Assembly (NCBI GenBank): GCA_024220505.1
Contig: JAKZZE010000009.1
Span: 1,808,001 to 1,872,000, forward strand
Source: Rhizopus arrhizus
Lineage: Eukaryota > Mucoromycota > Mucoromycetes > Mucorales > Rhizopodaceae
Direction of reading: 5' to 3'
Length of the DNA: 64,000 bases
Shown here: positions 63,068 through 64,000 of the stretch, one piece after another
Layout of the letters: each line of letters starts with the position of its first letter
Numbering within the stretch: the stretch's first letter is position 1
The notes under the pieces: model-generated
Seen by the model: only the letters and a program-made list of their open reading frames with translations
Told to the model about the DNA's origin: nothing
The model's database searches: none
Program-made: the position numbers and the translations under genes

Positions 63068-64000
63068 ATGGATAATACAACATCTACTGAAGACTTGTTT
63101 AATTTGATCAACTTTAGTGGTGAACAAGAAGAGTTTCATGTCCCTTCTTCTTCTTCCCCTCCAGATAAACATATTACATTTATGAAACCAAATATAAACG
63201 TCTTATTAGACTACCCTGTAAATAAATTATATGAAAAATACTTGAAGCAGCAAGAATTACCTTCAAGTAAAAAGTAAAAATAATAAAAAATAAAATAGAT
63301 TCAACAACATTGACATTTGATTTTATAAAATAGTATTTATCTATTAGAAATAGTAGAGCAGCCACAACAGTGTAGGATCAGTAGTGATTGTGAGAAGGAC
63401 AGGAGACCTATTGATCCAGCGCCGATTGTAAAGTTGACAGTTTTGGATAGGAATATTGAAGTAGCTAAAAAGTATTTAAAAAAAAAGTTATAAATGTTAA
63501 CTTGATATTCATTTGTCTTGTTATTATTCATTGTATCTTCATATATTTATCAGTTCAATAGAAAGTCCATTTTATGTTTTACACGCATCTTTATGGTCAA
63601 CGGATATGAAAAGACAGTTGGATATCGTTAATGGAACAAAAGCTCTATTCGGATCCCTTGTCAGCTCTCCCTCTTTTCTAAAGGACATGAAGGGTGAAGA
63701 AGGTTATTATTTTGCCTTTTCTGATTTGAGTATAAGATTAACAGGTCAATACCGATTAAAATTTAGCTTGATTCATTTGACAAAGTATAAAATAATATGA
63801 TTGCATACTTTTTTATTTATTGTTTATTTAATATAGAAATGAAGTAATAGCTCATGTATTTTCTAATCCATTTATAATCTACTCTGCAAAGACATATCCA
63901 GGAATGAAAGGTAAAAAAGATAATTAAAAAACATAAAATGAAAATGACTCTAATTGGTATAACGAGGCAATGCATACAGAATCAAGCAAGTTATCGAAAT
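63068..64000 (+). CDS. Velvet-domain transcriptional regulator, 5' part
   Basis: Five exons (63068-63266, 63348-63471, 63554-63784, 63837-63910, 63980-64000 and beyond) join in phase; the gene runs off the right edge. After an N-terminal disordered region (MDNTTSTEDLFNLINFSGEQ), the velvet fold appears: PIDPAPIVKLTVLDRNIEVA, then SIESPFYVLHASLWSTD, ALFGSLVSSPSFLKDMKGEE, YYFAFSDLSIRLTGQYRLKF and NPFIIYSAKTYPGMK, in VosA/VelB order. Velvet proteins are fungal DNA-binding regulators of sporulation and secondary metabolism. The C-terminus is not visible, so the VosA/VelB/VeA assignment is open. Confidence 0.93.

Overview
This window is nuclear DNA from an early-diverging fungus, most likely a member of the Mucorales (Rhizopus/Mucor-type). 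The clues are an AT-rich sequence, many short GT-AG introns of about 45-75 nt, a spore-coat CotH-family surface protein, a membrane-anchored family 9 endoglucanase, a velvet-domain gene, and decayed transposase remnants of the kind common in this group. Gene models were built by hand-splicing the open frames on consensus splice sites. Where exon coordinates are given, I checked that the phases join.

Layout. 1-347: N-terminus of the second-largest RNA polymerase I subunit (minus). 348-4791: gene-poor, with transposase fossils. 4792-6715: CotH protein. 7074-11132: a tight run of four minus-strand genes (NECAP, AMMECR1, BSD-domain protein, MIT-domain protein) separated by only 46-78 bp. 13130-15077: inositol-type sugar transporter. 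16630-17796: G-protein beta subunit. 18540-20554: SIZ/PIAS SUMO ligase. 21091-21686: ribosomal protein eL36. 22859-24452: pyruvate kinase. 24714-26171: methyltransferase with one apparent frameshift. 27270-28136 and 28511-31596: ARL1 GTPase and a BAR-PH-ArfGAP-ankyrin protein, tail to tail. 32738-38479: three minus-strand mitochondrial/catabolic genes (branched-chain ketoacid dehydrogenase E1 alpha, a cytochrome b5-acyl-CoA dehydrogenase fusion, and mitochondrial aspartate aminotransferase). 40854-43333: GH9 endoglucanase. 43882-45328: short-chain dehydrogenase. 48132-50082: CAT-type amino acid permease. 50220-50423: COX17. 50695-53895: a small membrane protein, a 173-aa unknown and a HAD-type 'Swiss army knife' protein. 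54070-56653: Ste20/germinal-centre kinase. 59213-60347: ribosomal protein eS4. 60649-62112: WD40 protein. 63068-64000: velvet protein, cut by the window edge.

Functional themes. Most genes are ordinary housekeeping genes. The most suggestive arrangements are the GTPase/GAP pair (ARL1 beside an ArfGAP) and the aminotransferase, ketoacid dehydrogenase and acyl-CoA dehydrogenase run, which could supply successive steps of branched-chain amino acid breakdown. The Ste20 kinase is unusual in carrying five RFx(V/I/L) motifs of its own. Two introns appear to be GC-AG, and two genes have first coding exons of only 3 and 4 nt. I found no CRISPR array, prokaryotic operon, rRNA or convincing tRNA. Large intergenic stretches (38480-40853, 45329-48131, 56654-59212) hold mainly decayed sequence and long A/T homopolymers.
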